From NCBI GenBank assembly GCA_910584265.1, contig CAJTZE010000002.1:70797-126353 (forward strand): a stretch of DNA of 55,557 bases, given 5' to 3'. Position numbers and translations under genes: made by a program. Shown here piece by piece: positions 18,016-26,583 of this stretch; within the stretch, counting starts at the first letter, position 1, and every line of letters starts with the position of its first letter. The notes beneath the pieces are model-generated. The model ran no database searches. It had not been told where the DNA came from and saw only the letters and a program-made list of their open reading frames with translations. This DNA is from an uncultured Dorea sp. Its GTDB lineage: Bacteria > Bacillota > Clostridia > Lachnospirales > Lachnospiraceae.

Positions 18016-19926
18016 ATGGCAGAAAAGAAAAAAGTAAAAGCTTATGAAGTGGGGGATTTTGATCATTATTTGTTCGGACAGGGGAATCATTACGAGATTT
18101 ACAGGAAGCTGGGGGCGCATCCGGTTAAGGATGGCAGAAAGAAGGGCGTATATTTTGCGGTGTGGGCGCCGAATGCCAGGTCCGTGTCAGTTGTAGGTGA
18201 ATTTAATAACTGGGACAGGACTGTGAATGTGATGGAGCGCACGGAGCCGCTTGGAATCTATACTTGTTTTGTACCGGATGCGGCGGAATATGCGATGTAT
18301 AAATACTGCATTGAGACGTATAAAGGTGAGTTTATCAACAAGTCTGATCCGTTTGCTTATCATGCGGAGCTGAGGCCGGGTACGGCATCGAAGGTGTTTG
18401 ACATTTCTAATATTAAGTGGACGGACAAGGCGTGGATGGAGCAGCGCAGGAAATGGAAGCATACGGAGAATCCGATGTCAATTTATGAGGTCCATATCGG
18501 TTCCTGGAAGAAGCATCCGGAAGGGGAGGACGGCTTCTATAATTACCGGGAATTCGCGAAGGAGATTACCAAATATGTCAAGGACATGGGATATACGCAT
18601 ATTGAGCTGATCGGCATTGCAGAGCACCCGTTTGACGGTTCCTGGGGCTATCAGGTGACCGGATATTTTGCTCCGACCTCCCGCTATGGGACGCCGGAAG
18701 ACTTTGCATGGATGGTGGATTATCTGCACAAAAATAAGATCGGTATTATTCTTGACTGGGTTCCGGCGCATTTCCCAAGGGATGCCCACGGACTTGCTGA
18801 TTTTGACGGGACGCCGGTATATGAATATGCAGATCCGAGAAAGGGAGAGCATCCGGACTGGGGAACCAAGATTTTTGATTTTGGCAAGAATGAAGTAAGG
18901 AATTTCCTGATTTCCAATGCGCTGTACTGGATAGAGCATTTCCATATTGACGGCCTGCGGGTGGATGCAGTAGCTTCGATTCTTTATCTGGATTATGGAA
19001 AGAAGGACGGAGAGTGGGTAGCCAACAAGTATGGCGGCAATAAGAATCTGGAGGCTGTCGAGTTCTTTAAGCATCTTAATTCGGTAGTGTTAGGCCGTAA
19101 TCCGGGCGCTCTGATGATAGCGGAGGAGTCCACGGCATGGCCTGCGGTTACCGGAGCTGTGGAGGATGACGGACTGGGCTTCAGCCTGAAATGGAATATG
19201 GGATGGATGCACGATTTTACCGAATATATGAAGCTTGACCCTTATTTTCGGAAAGGCGCTCATTACAATATGACCTTTGCCATGAGTTATGCGTACAGCG
19301 AGAAGTATATTCTTGTACTGTCTCATGACGAGGTGGTGCATCTGAAGTGTTCGATGTTGAATAAGATGCCGGGGCTTGGATTTGACAAATTTGCAAACCT
19401 GAAGGTGGGATATGCATTTATGATGGGACATGCTGGCAAGAAGCTTCTGTTTATGGGGCAGGAATTTGCCCAGCTGCGCGAATGGAGCGAGAAGCGGGAG
19501 CTTGACTGGTTCCTGCTTGCAGAGGAGCCGCACCAGCAGATCCAGAACTGGGTGAGGGATCTTCTGCATTTATATAAACGCAGGAAGGCGTTTTACGAGC
19601 TGGATAATTCAGGGGAAGGTTTTGAGTGGATCAATGCAGATGATAAAGACCGAAGCATTTACAGTTTTATGCGCCATGCGAATGGCGGCAAACAGAATCT
19701 GCTGTTCGTGTGCAACTTTACGCCGGTGGCGAGGGATGACTACCGGGTAGGCGTACCGAGACGCAAGCAGTACAAGCTGATACTAAACAGCGACGAAGCA
19801 AAATATGGTGGAAGCGGCGCAGAGAGACCGAAGGTTTACAAGGCGGTAAAGTCTGAGTGCGACGGAAGGCCCTGCTCCTTTGCATATCCGCTGCCAGCCT
19901 ACGGAGTAGCGATTTTTGAGTTTTAG
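18016..19926 (+). CDS. glgB: 1,4-alpha-glucan branching enzyme
   Basis: The 636-residue enzyme makes alpha-1,6 branches in glycogen. It has an N-terminal carbohydrate-binding (CBM48) domain (about residues 15-115, FAVWAPNARSVSVVGEFNNW) and a GH13 catalytic barrel. The conserved regions are DWVPAHFPRD, DGLRVDAVAS (nucleophile Asp), MIAEESTAWP (acid/base Glu) and LSHDEVVH, followed by a C-terminal beta domain. ATG 18016 has AAGGTGAGG in front. No other glycogen gene is adjacent, so it appears to be a single-gene unit, with its own TATAAT at 17921-17926. Length and motifs are typical of GlgB and not of trehalose hydrolases. Confidence 0.95.
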   Translation: MAEKKKVKAYEVGDFDHYLFGQGNHYEIYRKLGAHPVKDGRKKGVYFAVWAPNARSVSVVGEFNNWDRTVNVMERTEPLGIYTCFVPDAAEYAMYKYCIETYKGEFINKSDPFAYHAELRPGTASKVFDISNIKWTDKAWMEQRRKWKHTENPMSIYEVHIGSWKKHPEGEDGFYNYREFAKEITKYVKDMGYTHIELIGIAEHPFDGSWGYQVTGYFAPTSRYGTPEDFAWMVDYLHKNKIGIILDWVPAHFPRDAHGLADFDGTPVYEYADPRKGEHPDWGTKIFDFGKNEVRNFLISNALYWIEHFHIDGLRVDAVASILYLDYGKKDGEWVANKYGGNKNLEAVEFFKHLNSVVLGRNPGALMIAEESTAWPAVTGAVEDDGLGFSLKWNMGWMHDFTEYMKLDPYFRKGAHYNMTFAMSYAYSEKYILVLSHDEVVHLKCSMLNKMPGLGFDKFANLKVGYAFMMGHAGKKLLFMGQEFAQLREWSEKRELDWFLLAEEPHQQIQNWVRDLLHLYKRRKAFYELDNSGEGFEWINADDKDRSIYSFMRHANGGKQNLLFVCNFTPVARDDYRVGVPRRKQYKLILNSDEAKYGGSGAERPKVYKAVKSECDGRPCSFAYPLPAYGVAIFEF

Positions 19927-19938
19927 CGATAGCGGCGA

Positions 19939-19954
19939 GAGGCCGAAAGGCCTC
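19939..19954 (+). other. GNRA-capped hairpin between glgB and trmB
   Basis: GAGGCC, GAAA, GGCCTC forms a perfect 6-bp stem with a GAAA tetraloop 13 bases after the glgB stop. There is no T-run, so it is more likely an mRNA-stability or spacer hairpin than a terminator. Confidence 0.4.
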
Positions 19955-20019
19955 GAGCTTGGCGGGAGCTGCGGTCATGCGGGCGCAGAAAGCCGGAGAG
20001 CGGAAAGTGAGGATACAGG

Positions 20020-20766
20020 ATGCGCTTAAGAAATATACCGCGTGCGGAGGGTGTGCTGAAGGCACACCCTATTGTAGTGAAGGATGAGAAGATGCACAAA
20101 GGGAAATGGAAACAGGAATTTGGCAGCGGCAATCCCATTCACATTGAGATCGGTATGGGGAAGGGCAGCTTTCTTCTGGAGATGGCGGAGCGGAATCCGA
20201 AGATTGATTACATTGGAATTGAGCGGTATTCCAGTGTCCTTCTGCGTGCTGTGGAGAAATATGAGGAGCGTCAAGGGGGAGAAGGCCTGATTTTGATTGA
20301 AGAGGAAAAAAGGCCGGACTTTAAAATATATGAAGAGCTTCCGAATATACGCTTTATCTGTATGGATGCAGCAGCGGTTACAGATGTATTTGCCCCGGGG
20401 GAAATACAGAGGGTATATCTGAATTTTTCAGACCCCTGGCCGAAGAAGCGCCATGCAGGGCGGAGATTAACTTCCAGAGTATTTCTGGACCGTTATGGGA
20501 AAATTCTAACTGATAATGGGACGGTGGAATTTAAAACGGATAATAGTGAATTGTTCCACTTTTCACTGGGAGAAGCGGAGAGCGCCGGATGGAGGCTTAC
20601 GGCACATACATGGGATCTGCACAAAGATGAACGGATGAACCAGGGAAATGTGATGACGGAATATGAGGCCAAATTTTCCGGTATGGGAAATCCGATCCAT
20701 AAGTTGATTGCAGAAAGACAGACATTGCTGTCCGCAGGTTTGCCTGGGAACAGTAACACCAGATAG
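20020..20766 (+). CDS. trmB: tRNA (guanosine(46)-N7)-methyltransferase
   Basis: The enzyme methylates N7 of G46 in the variable loop of tRNAs using S-adenosylmethionine. The 248-residue protein has the N-terminal MRLRNIPRA typical of Clostridia, SAM motif IEIGMGKGSFLLEMA, IGIERYSSVL, the catalytic/family motif NFSDPWPKKRHAGRRL, and FKTDNSELFHFSL. GTGAGG about ten bases before ATG 20020 supports the start. A thioredoxin gene follows 35 bases after it, and the two may share a transcript. Confidence 0.95.
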   Translation: MRLRNIPRAEGVLKAHPIVVKDEKMHKGKWKQEFGSGNPIHIEIGMGKGSFLLEMAERNPKIDYIGIERYSSVLLRAVEKYEERQGGEGLILIEEEKRPDFKIYEELPNIRFICMDAAAVTDVFAPGEIQRVYLNFSDPWPKKRHAGRRLTSRVFLDRYGKILTDNGTVEFKTDNSELFHFSLGEAESAGWRLTAHTWDLHKDERMNQGNVMTEYEAKFSGMGNPIHKLIAERQTLLSAGLPGNSNTR

Positions 20767-20801
20767 GGCATATAGAATATACTGTAATAGAGGTGATATA
20801 T

Positions 20802-21116
20802 GTGATTCATTTGACGGCAAAAAATTTTGTGATAGAGGCCAAACGCTGCCGGGGACCGGTGGTGGTAATGTTTTACGCGGTATGGTGTGGAAAATGTGCC
20901 ATGATGAAGCCTGTGGTAGAGCAGATGGAGAGAAGGTACTATGACCGGATTAAATTCTGTGAAGTAGAAATTGAGGAATCGGCCGTACTTGCGGCGGAAT
21001 ACAGTGCCGATATTGTTCCTACTTTTGTAACCTTCAAGGATGGAGAGGTGTTCAGCTTTATGCAGGGCGTGATCCGGGAGGATGTTTTTGAAGAGCGTGT
21101 CCGGGAACTGCTTTAA
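20802..21116 (+). CDS. Thioredoxin-family protein with a WCGKC active site
   Basis: The product is a small thioredoxin fold of 104 residues. The redox motif is FYAVWCGKCAMMKP, with Lys in place of the Pro of classical WCGPC, and the cis-proline loop is DIVPTFVTFKDGE. GTG 20802 is preferred because AGAGGTGAT (20790-20798) lies in front; the longer reading from GTG 20793 would start inside that ribosome site. The Lys between the active-site cysteines should shift the redox potential, but the direction cannot be told from sequence. It may be a general thiol reductant or serve a specific partner. A new promoter follows for the next gene. Confidence 0.87.
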   Translation: MIHLTAKNFVIEAKRCRGPVVVMFYAVWCGKCAMMKPVVEQMERRYYDRIKFCEVEIEESAVLAAEYSADIVPTFVTFKDGEVFSFMQGVIREDVFEERVRELL

Positions 21117-21149
21117 GAGTATTTTTATAAAATCCTAAGAATTGCTTAG

Positions 21150-21178
21150 TGTACATTCCTGAGAGAATGTGCTATATT
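21150..21178 (+). promoter_or_regulatory. Candidate promoter and structured leader of the DUF1002 gene
   Basis: TGTACA (21150-21155) is 17 bases from TATATT (21173-21178). The resulting leader of roughly 95 bases contains three short hairpins: GGATAA/TTATCC near 21185-21198, CTGAAAT/ATTTTCAG near 21206-21225, and TGCATCG/CGATGCA at 21244-21264. The last abuts the ribosome site AAGGAGGG. Confidence 0.5.
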
Positions 21179-21277
21179 ATGTGGAGGATAATTTTATCCG
21201 ATTGCCTGAAATATTTTATTTTCAGAAGATTAAAAAGGGGAAATGCATCGAGGGAGCCGATGCAAGGAGGGATTTTT

Positions 21278-22438
21278 ATGAAGATGAAGAAGATTTTACC
21301 GCTTCTTATGGCTGCGGTGGTGATGACGGCCGGTATCCCAATGACGGCTGGTGCGGCAGATCTGGCAGAAGAACCGGATGCGGGAGTACAGACGGACGCC
21401 GGAACAGAAGATGTGCCGGCAGCAGATGGCGGTACGGATGAGACAGAGACGATTGTTCCAGATACGGACGGGGAGAATCCGGATGCGGCAGATCCGGCAG
21501 AAGAACCGGAAGAGGAAGTAAAGGACGAAGATGAGCCTGTAGAGGTGCTGGAAGGCGCCGAGGTGGATACAGATAATGTTGTTACATTAGGAGAGAATCT
21601 GTCAGAGGATCAGAGAAATGCAATGTATGAATATTTTGGGACCTCTGCTGACAAGGTAAGGACGATTATTGTTACCCATGCTGATGAAGTGAAGTATATG
21701 GAAGGCATCGCTACGGCAGAGCAGATTGGCGCGACCACGAACAGCTGTGCATATGTGGAGCCTACAGATTCCGGCGGAATCAAGGTTAAGACCGCTAATC
21801 TGAACTATGTGACTAGCAGCATGATCGCAAGCACACTGACAACCGCCGGCATGGAGAACGGCAATGTAATCGCGGCATGTCCGTTTGAAGTATCCGGAAC
21901 CGGAGCACTGACTGGTATTATCATGGCATATGAGACGGCCAGCGGCGAGAGTCTGGATGCAGGCAAGAAGGAAGCAGCCATGGAAGAGCTGATTGCTACC
22001 GGTAATTTGTCAGACGCACTTGGTTCAGAAGCTGCAACGGAGGTTATGAACGAGGTCAAGACAGAGATTATCGATAAGGGACTGACAGATCCGGAAGAGA
22101 TCGGGGAGGCAGTGGATAAGATTGCCGCAAACCATGATGTAACCCTGACGGATGAACAGAGACAGCAGATTGTATCTGTCATGGAGAAGATTTCCCAGTT
22201 CGATTACGACCTGAGTGCTATCCAGAATACGCTTGACAGCCTGAATGATAAAGTGGGAGTGCTGGAAAGCGCATGGAAATCTATCAAGAGCTTCTTCGTG
22301 GGTTCTGATGATGGTATTTTGAGCCAGACCAATGACGAAGCGCTGGGCGGAGATGTGCTGACGGACAGCACGGTCAGTGAAGGCGGTTTTAAAGACGGAC
22401 TGATCACGCGGATTGTTAATTTCTTTAAGAAAGATTAA
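21278..22438 (+). CDS. Secreted DUF1002-family protein
   Basis: This is a 386-residue secreted protein. ATG 21278 has an ideal AAGGAGGG (21264-21271); the frame open to 21149 upstream is leader sequence. An N-terminal signal peptide (KKILPLLMAAVVMTAGIPM, cleavage near AGAA) precedes an acidic Asp/Glu/Pro linker (about residues 30-90). The DUF1002 domain is recognised by LGENLSEDQRNAMYEYFGTS and by the segment around TSSMIASTLTTAGMENG. The C-terminal third is helical. The family is common and highly expressed in gut Clostridia but has no proven function. A strong terminator follows, so the gene stands alone. Confidence 0.85.
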   Translation: MKMKKILPLLMAAVVMTAGIPMTAGAADLAEEPDAGVQTDAGTEDVPAADGGTDETETIVPDTDGENPDAADPAEEPEEEVKDEDEPVEVLEGAEVDTDNVVTLGENLSEDQRNAMYEYFGTSADKVRTIIVTHADEVKYMEGIATAEQIGATTNSCAYVEPTDSGGIKVKTANLNYVTSSMIASTLTTAGMENGNVIAACPFEVSGTGALTGIIMAYETASGESLDAGKKEAAMEELIATGNLSDALGSEAATEVMNEVKTEIIDKGLTDPEEIGEAVDKIAANHDVTLTDEQRQQIVSVMEKISQFDYDLSAIQNTLDSLNDKVGVLESAWKSIKSFFVGSDDGILSQTNDEALGGDVLTDSTVSEGGFKDGLITRIVNFFKKD

Positions 22439-22487
22439 TGCAGGCAGGACACGATACAGTCTTCTGATATGAATGGAAAGATTATTT

Positions 22488-22513
22488 GGGCGGTACTTTT
22501 ACCGCCCTTTTTC
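22488..22513 (+). terminator. Rho-independent terminator after the DUF1002 gene
   Basis: GGGCGGTA (22488-22495) pairs with TACCGCCC (22500-22507) over a four-base loop, and TTTTTC follows. It works only for + strand transcripts, since the opposite strand lacks a T-run. Confidence 0.85.
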
Positions 22514-22569
22514 TATATGAAATTGAACTCTTAGGAAGAGCTTCCGGTGAACGGCGGAGAGAAAATGGA

Positions 22570-23076
22570 TCATACCGGAGGAAGAAATAGAGGGATTTCC
22601 GGCGGAAAACAGGTAAAAACAAAAAACATCAGAACGGTAAAGGCCCAGCACAAAAATATGGTTAAGGACTCCCGGACATGAAGCTTTTTACTGCATTTTG
22701 AGGAGACACAGTACGCAGTCATAACGCCGGCAAAGAACAAAAAGATGTCTATTGGTGTATAATTTTTTCCAAGAATACCGCTGTATCCATAGTAAAGAAA
22801 TGTGATTGCAAGCATGCCTGTCCATACTCCGGCGAAGCGCGCGGCAAAAAAGACGGCCGGTGCGGGGCGCTGCAGAAAGTATTCTGCCAGCGAAACCAGC
22901 AGGAAGGGAAAAAAGAGAAGCTTCAAATGTTCCCAGACAGATTCGTTGATGGGAGCAATCAGTGCGGTTATTGGATTGCGCCCGGAAAATTCATACATGA
23001 AATGGGCAAAGATGCCGATAATTATAGTTATTAGTATAAAGGGAAGATCCCTGCGCCGTACAAATCGATACATCAT
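22570..23076 (-). CDS. DUF6512-like integral membrane protein
   Basis: The 168-residue protein on the - strand has about five predicted membrane helices, the first being PFILITIIIGIFAHFMYEF. It contains the motif NESVWEHLKLLFFP, which I associate with the DUF6512 family of small Clostridial membrane proteins. Reading from 23076 downward, GGAGG lies about seven to eight bases before the ATG. It is convergent with the DUF1002 gene and divergent from the tRNA region, so it is a single-gene unit. No catalytic motif was seen. The function is unknown. Confidence 0.78.
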   Translation of the reverse strand: MMYRFVRRRDLPFILITIIIGIFAHFMYEFSGRNPITALIAPINESVWEHLKLLFFPFLLVSLAEYFLQRPAPAVFFAARFAGVWTGMLAITFLYYGYSGILGKNYTPIDIFLFFAGVMTAYCVSSKCSKKLHVRESLTIFLCWAFTVLMFFVFTCFPPEIPLFLPPV

Positions 23077-23205
23077 TTATATTCCTCCATTCTATTTTAT
23101 GCGGACATAGGGAAGGATATGAGTAAAAATTGTGCTGTAATTCTCGTTTTTTTGGAAGGCGGCATGTGGACGCGGCATAATTTTGAAAAAAATGTAAAAA
23201 AATAC

Positions 23206-23234
23206 TTGCATTTTTGAAGAATATCCGATATAAT
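23206..23234 (+). promoter_or_regulatory. Strong promoter of the tRNA-Lys gene
   Basis: TTGCAT (23206-23211) and a perfect TATAAT (23229-23234) are exactly 17 bases apart. The start site would be near 23241, 29 bases before the tRNA. Confidence 0.78.
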
Positions 23235-23269
23235 AATTTTTGCGTTACAGAGAGTGACAAATAAGAGAT

Positions 23270-23342
23270 GCGCGATTAGCTCAGCTGGCAGAGCACCTGA
23301 CTCTTAATCAGGGTGTCCAGGGTTCGAACCCCTGATCGCGCA
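23270..23342 (+). tRNA. tRNA-Lys (anticodon CUU)
   Basis: The 73-base cloverleaf has acceptor stem GCGCGAT (23270-23276) pairing with ATCGCGC (23335-23341) and discriminator A. The D-arm is GCTCAGCTGGCAGAGC. The anticodon stem-loop CTGACTCTTAATCAG carries CTT at positions 34-36, and the T-arm is CAGGGTTCGAACCCCTG. The CCA end is not encoded. CUU decodes AAG, while a UUU tRNA elsewhere should read both Lys codons. It has its own promoter and terminator. Confidence 0.95.
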
Positions 23343-23347
23343 GTTGA

Positions 23348-23392
23348 AATCACTGTTTTTGGAGATTATACTCCGGGGACGGTGGTTTTTTT
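23348..23392 (+). terminator. Rho-independent terminator after tRNA-Lys
   Basis: AATCACTG (23348-23355) pairs with CGGTGGTT (23380-23387) with two G-T pairs. It encloses an inner GGAG/CTCC helix and runs into TTTTTTT. Confidence 0.7.
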
Positions 23393-23439
23393 ATATCGGC
23401 TGATATGAATAGAGTAAACACGTAATAGTATGAAAGGAA

Positions 23440-24486
23440 ATGGAGCAGAGAATATTGAATACGATAGTGTATCATATTGCAAATGATGAAAAAGAGTATG
23501 TATTGGAGGAAGCGGCGGAGATTATCCGAAGCGGAGGACTGCTTGCGATTCCGACGGAAACAGTATACGGTCTGGGGGCTGATGCGCTGAATGGAAAAGC
23601 AGTCTTAAAAATATTTGAGGCGAAGGGAAGGCCGCAGGATAATCCTCTGTTGATACATATTCCGGAGGCGGCCTGGCTGGAGAAGTACTGTGAGGATATT
23701 CCTCCTCTGGCATACAGGCTTGCGGAGGAATTCTGGCCGGGACCGCTGACAATGATATTGAAGAGCAGGGCGTGCATTCCGAGTGAAACCACATGTGGAT
23801 TGGAGACAGTGGGCGTACGGTGCCCGGATAATGAGGTGACGGCTGAAATTATCCGCCTGGCCGGGGTTCCGGTTGCGGCGCCTTCGGCAAATCGTTCCGG
23901 GCATCCGAGCTGTACCTCTGCAGAGCAGGTAATGGAGGACTTTGCAGGAAGAATCGAGGGTATTGTGGATGACGGCGCCTGCCGGGTGGGGGTGGAATCT
24001 ACGATTCTTGATATGACAAGCACTCCGCCGAAGCTGCTCCGCCCGGGCGGGCTTTCCCTTGAGGATATTCGGAAAGTGGTTCCGGAGGCGGAAGCGGATG
24101 AAGCGGTTTACAGACAGCTGAAGGAAGGTGAGAAGCCCAGGGCGCCGGGGATGAAGTACAGGCATTATGCGCCTGAGGCGCCGATGACGGCGGTTCTTGG
24201 GGGCGGACTGAAAACAGCGGACTATATAAAGAAGCATATTAAAGCCGGTGAGGGAGTGATATGCTATGAGGAATATCTGGATATGTTTGAAGGATATGAA
24301 TGCAGGTCTCTGGGCAGGGAAGGAAGCCCCGAGGAGCATGCGGGAAAGGTTTTCGGGGTACTCAGGAGCTTTGATAAGACAGCAGTGACACATATTTGGA
24401 CCCAGTGTCCCCGAGAGGAGGGACTGGATCTTGCGGTGAGCAACCGGCTCAAGAAGGCGGCAGGGTTTTGCCTGATAAATGTCTGA
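23440..24486 (+). CDS. Threonylcarbamoyl-AMP synthase (Sua5/YwlC type)
   Basis: The enzyme makes threonylcarbamoyl-adenylate from threonine, bicarbonate and ATP, the first step of t6A37 modification of tRNAs that read ANN codons. At 348 residues it is the long Sua5/YwlC form. It has a YrdC catalytic domain (about residues 20-205, IPTETVYGLGADALN, KGRPQDNPLLIHI, VAAPSANRSGHPS), a linker (APGMKYRHYAP) and the C-terminal Sua5 domain. The start is uncertain. ATG 23440 sits almost against AAAGGAA, while TTG 23455 has GGAG about ten bases ahead. The other t6A genes are not in the window. It lies directly downstream of tRNA-Lys, itself a t6A substrate, though separated by a terminator. Confidence 0.93.
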   Translation: MEQRILNTIVYHIANDEKEYVLEEAAEIIRSGGLLAIPTETVYGLGADALNGKAVLKIFEAKGRPQDNPLLIHIPEAAWLEKYCEDIPPLAYRLAEEFWPGPLTMILKSRACIPSETTCGLETVGVRCPDNEVTAEIIRLAGVPVAAPSANRSGHPSCTSAEQVMEDFAGRIEGIVDDGACRVGVESTILDMTSTPPKLLRPGGLSLEDIRKVVPEAEADEAVYRQLKEGEKPRAPGMKYRHYAPEAPMTAVLGGGLKTADYIKKHIKAGEGVICYEEYLDMFEGYECRSLGREGSPEEHAGKVFGVLRSFDKTAVTHIWTQCPREEGLDLAVSNRLKKAAGFCLINV

Positions 24487-24610
24487 TAGATGATGCCGTG
24501 GGCAATGGGCATCTTATTGATAGCATGGAGCGTCTGTTTATGTGATGCGTTGAGCTAAAGCGCGGGAAAGGCTCGCTATGTAAAAGCTTTGCCTCAGCGG
24601 CTGTCTGTAG

Positions 24611-24652
24611 AAAGGAATCATTGCACAATCGTGTGCGCTGATTCCTTTTTTT
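24611..24652 (+). terminator. Rho-independent terminator after the Sua5-type gene
   Basis: AAAGGAATCA (24611-24620) pairs perfectly with TGATTCCTTT (24639-24648), with an inner GCAC/GTGC, and T's follow. The stretch 24487-24610 between the stop codon and this hairpin holds no gene or RNA that I recognise. Confidence 0.85.
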
Positions 24653-24696
24653 GGTTCACAAAGAAAACTCAGTACATAAGATTAAAATATGCGGAC

Positions 24697-24725
24697 TTGG
24701 TTTTGCCGGAAAAATGCGCTATAAT
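24697..24725 (+). promoter_or_regulatory. Promoter of the ABC exporter gene
   Basis: TTGGTT (24697-24702) and a perfect TATAAT (24720-24725) are 17 bases apart, 35 bases before ATG 24760. Confidence 0.68.
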
Positions 24726-24759
24726 ACTTGGAAAATGTGTATAGGGAGTTAATAGAAGG

Positions 24760-26511
24760 ATGAACGTCGAAGGAAAAAAGAAACATTTAATACGGAGGTT
24801 TTGGCCGTATCAGAAAAAGTATTTAAAAACAGTTATATTGGATCTGTTCTGCGCGGCATTAACCTGTCTGTGCGATTTAGTGATGCCGCTGATCCTGCGG
24901 ACCATTACGGACCTGGCTATGAATGATCTGGCGGCGCTTACGGTATCGCTGGTGTTTCGGCTTGCGGCGCTGTATCTTGTGCTGCGTCTGATTGATGCGG
25001 CGGCGCAGTATTTTATGGCGGACATGGGGCATGTGATGGGCGTGTACATAGAAACGGATATGAGACAGGATGCCTTTGACCATCTGCAGAGGCTTGGATA
25101 TACCTATTATTCTAATACGAAGATCGGTCAGATCATGGGGAGGATTACGAACGATCTGTTTGATGTGACGGAATTTTCTCATCACTGCCCGGAGGAGTTT
25201 TTTATTGCCGGGTTGAAATTTGCGGTCAGCTTTTCAATTCTGTGTACCTATAGTATACCCCTTACGCTGATTATATTTTTATGCATACCGCTTATGGCAG
25301 TTTCTTCGATTTACCTGAACCGGAGGCTGCAGGGAGTATTCCGCAGACAGCGTGTACAGATCGGCGAGCTGAATGCACAGATTGAGGACAGTCTTCTGGG
25401 TGAGCGGGTGGTCAAGGCCTTTGGTGTTGAGGAGCAGGAGAAGCAGAAGTTTGCCAGAGGAAATGCTGCGTTTAAGACAATCAAGAAACATACTTATAAA
25501 TATATGGCGTTGTTTCAATGCTCCACCAGACTGTTTGACGGATTGATGTATCTGGTAGTAATTCTGGGCGGAGGATTGTTTGTGATCGATGAGCGGATTA
25601 CACCAGGAGACCTGGTGGCCTATGTGCTCTATGTGTCGACGCTGATTACGACGATCCGCAGGATCGTGGAATTTGCAGAGCAGTTCCAGAGAGGGATGAC
25701 CGGCATCGAGCGTTTCTTTGAAATTATGGATGCAGAGGTTGAGATTGAAGATGAATCGGACGCAGTGCCGCTTAAAGCAGATTACGGATGCATTGAGCTG
25801 AAACAGGTATGCTTTGAGTACCCGGATGACCACAATGCGGTGCTGAAAAACTTAAATCTCAGGATTGAAGCAGGCGAGCGGGTAGCGCTTGTGGGGCCTT
25901 CCGGCGGAGGAAAGACCACGCTCTGTAATCTAATTCCCAGATTTTATGATGTAACTTCCGGAAGGATCGAGATTGACGGCCAGAATATCCGCGGCGTGAC
26001 GCTTAAAAGCCTGCGGGATTCCATTGGAATTGTACAGCAGGATGTGTATCTGTTCAGCGGAAGCGTGGCGGAGAATATTGCCTATGGCAGGCCGGACGCG
26101 GGCTTGGAGGAAATCCGCCGGGCGGCAGAGCTTGCCGGCGCCGATGAATTTATTAGAGAGCTGAAGGATGGATACGATACCTATGTGGGAGAGCGGGGAG
26201 TGAAGCTGTCCGGCGGGCAGAAGCAGAGGATTTCTATTGCAAGAGTATTTTTGAAAAATCCACCGATCCTAATCCTGGATGAGGCCACAAGCGCATTGGA
26301 TAATGAGAGTGAGACGCTGGTGGGACAGAGCTTGGAGAAGCTGGCAAAGGGACGTACGACGCTGACGATTGCGCACAGGCTTACAACGATCAAGGATTAT
26401 GACAGGATTCTGGTTCTGGAGGGAGACGGAATTGCAGAATCAGGCAGTCATGAGGAGCTTCTGGCACGGAAAGGAATATACTACCATCTCTGGAATCAAA
26501 GCTTTGGCTAA
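24760..26511 (+). CDS. ABC-type exporter, fused membrane and ATPase domains
   Basis: This is a 583-residue half-transporter of the MsbA/BmrA/LmrA type that works as a dimer to export drugs, lipids or peptides. Residues about 20-315 form six membrane helices. The C-terminal ATPase has Walker A GPSGGGKTT (about residue 380), the Q-loop region GIVQQDVYLFSGSV, signature VKLSGGQKQRISIAR, Walker B ILILDEATSALDNES and the H-loop IAHRLTTI. The ribosome site before ATG 24760 (AGGGAG, then AAGG) is acceptable. No partner half-transporter is adjacent, which suggests a homodimer. The substrate cannot be read from the sequence. Confidence 0.92.
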   Translation: MNVEGKKKHLIRRFWPYQKKYLKTVILDLFCAALTCLCDLVMPLILRTITDLAMNDLAALTVSLVFRLAALYLVLRLIDAAAQYFMADMGHVMGVYIETDMRQDAFDHLQRLGYTYYSNTKIGQIMGRITNDLFDVTEFSHHCPEEFFIAGLKFAVSFSILCTYSIPLTLIIFLCIPLMAVSSIYLNRRLQGVFRRQRVQIGELNAQIEDSLLGERVVKAFGVEEQEKQKFARGNAAFKTIKKHTYKYMALFQCSTRLFDGLMYLVVILGGGLFVIDERITPGDLVAYVLYVSTLITTIRRIVEFAEQFQRGMTGIERFFEIMDAEVEIEDESDAVPLKADYGCIELKQVCFEYPDDHNAVLKNLNLRIEAGERVALVGPSGGGKTTLCNLIPRFYDVTSGRIEIDGQNIRGVTLKSLRDSIGIVQQDVYLFSGSVAENIAYGRPDAGLEEIRRAAELAGADEFIRELKDGYDTYVGERGVKLSGGQKQRISIARVFLKNPPILILDEATSALDNESETLVGQSLEKLAKGRTTLTIAHRLTTIKDYDRILVLEGDGIAESGSHEELLARKGIYYHLWNQSFG

Positions 26512-26519
26512 AAAGCAGA

Positions 26520-26548
26520 TTGATTTTTCCGATGTGATGTGCTAAAAT
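26520..26548 (+). promoter_or_regulatory. Promoter of the opp operon
   Basis: TTGATT (26520-26525) is 17 bases from TAAAAT (26543-26548). The ATG at 26547 lies inside the -10 box and so cannot be the start of oppB. This leaves a leader of about 75 bases with the G9 tract and a short leader ORF. Confidence 0.6.
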
Positions 26549-26568
26549 GTTAACACGAAATTATGTGC

Positions 26569-26577
26569 GGGGGGGGG
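26569..26577 (+). repeat. G9 homopolymer tract in the opp leader
   Basis: Nine consecutive G's lie between the promoter and the start codons, six bases before ATG 26584. Such tracts are prone to slippage, so length may vary between cells or strains. Sequencing error is an alternative. Confidence 0.8.
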
Positions 26578-26583
26578 TCGTAC

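Noticed and set aside
24487..24610. Small RNA gene between the Sua5-type gene and its terminator
   Set aside because: Only short, weak helices are visible and no promoter was found. It is most simply the 3' untranslated region.
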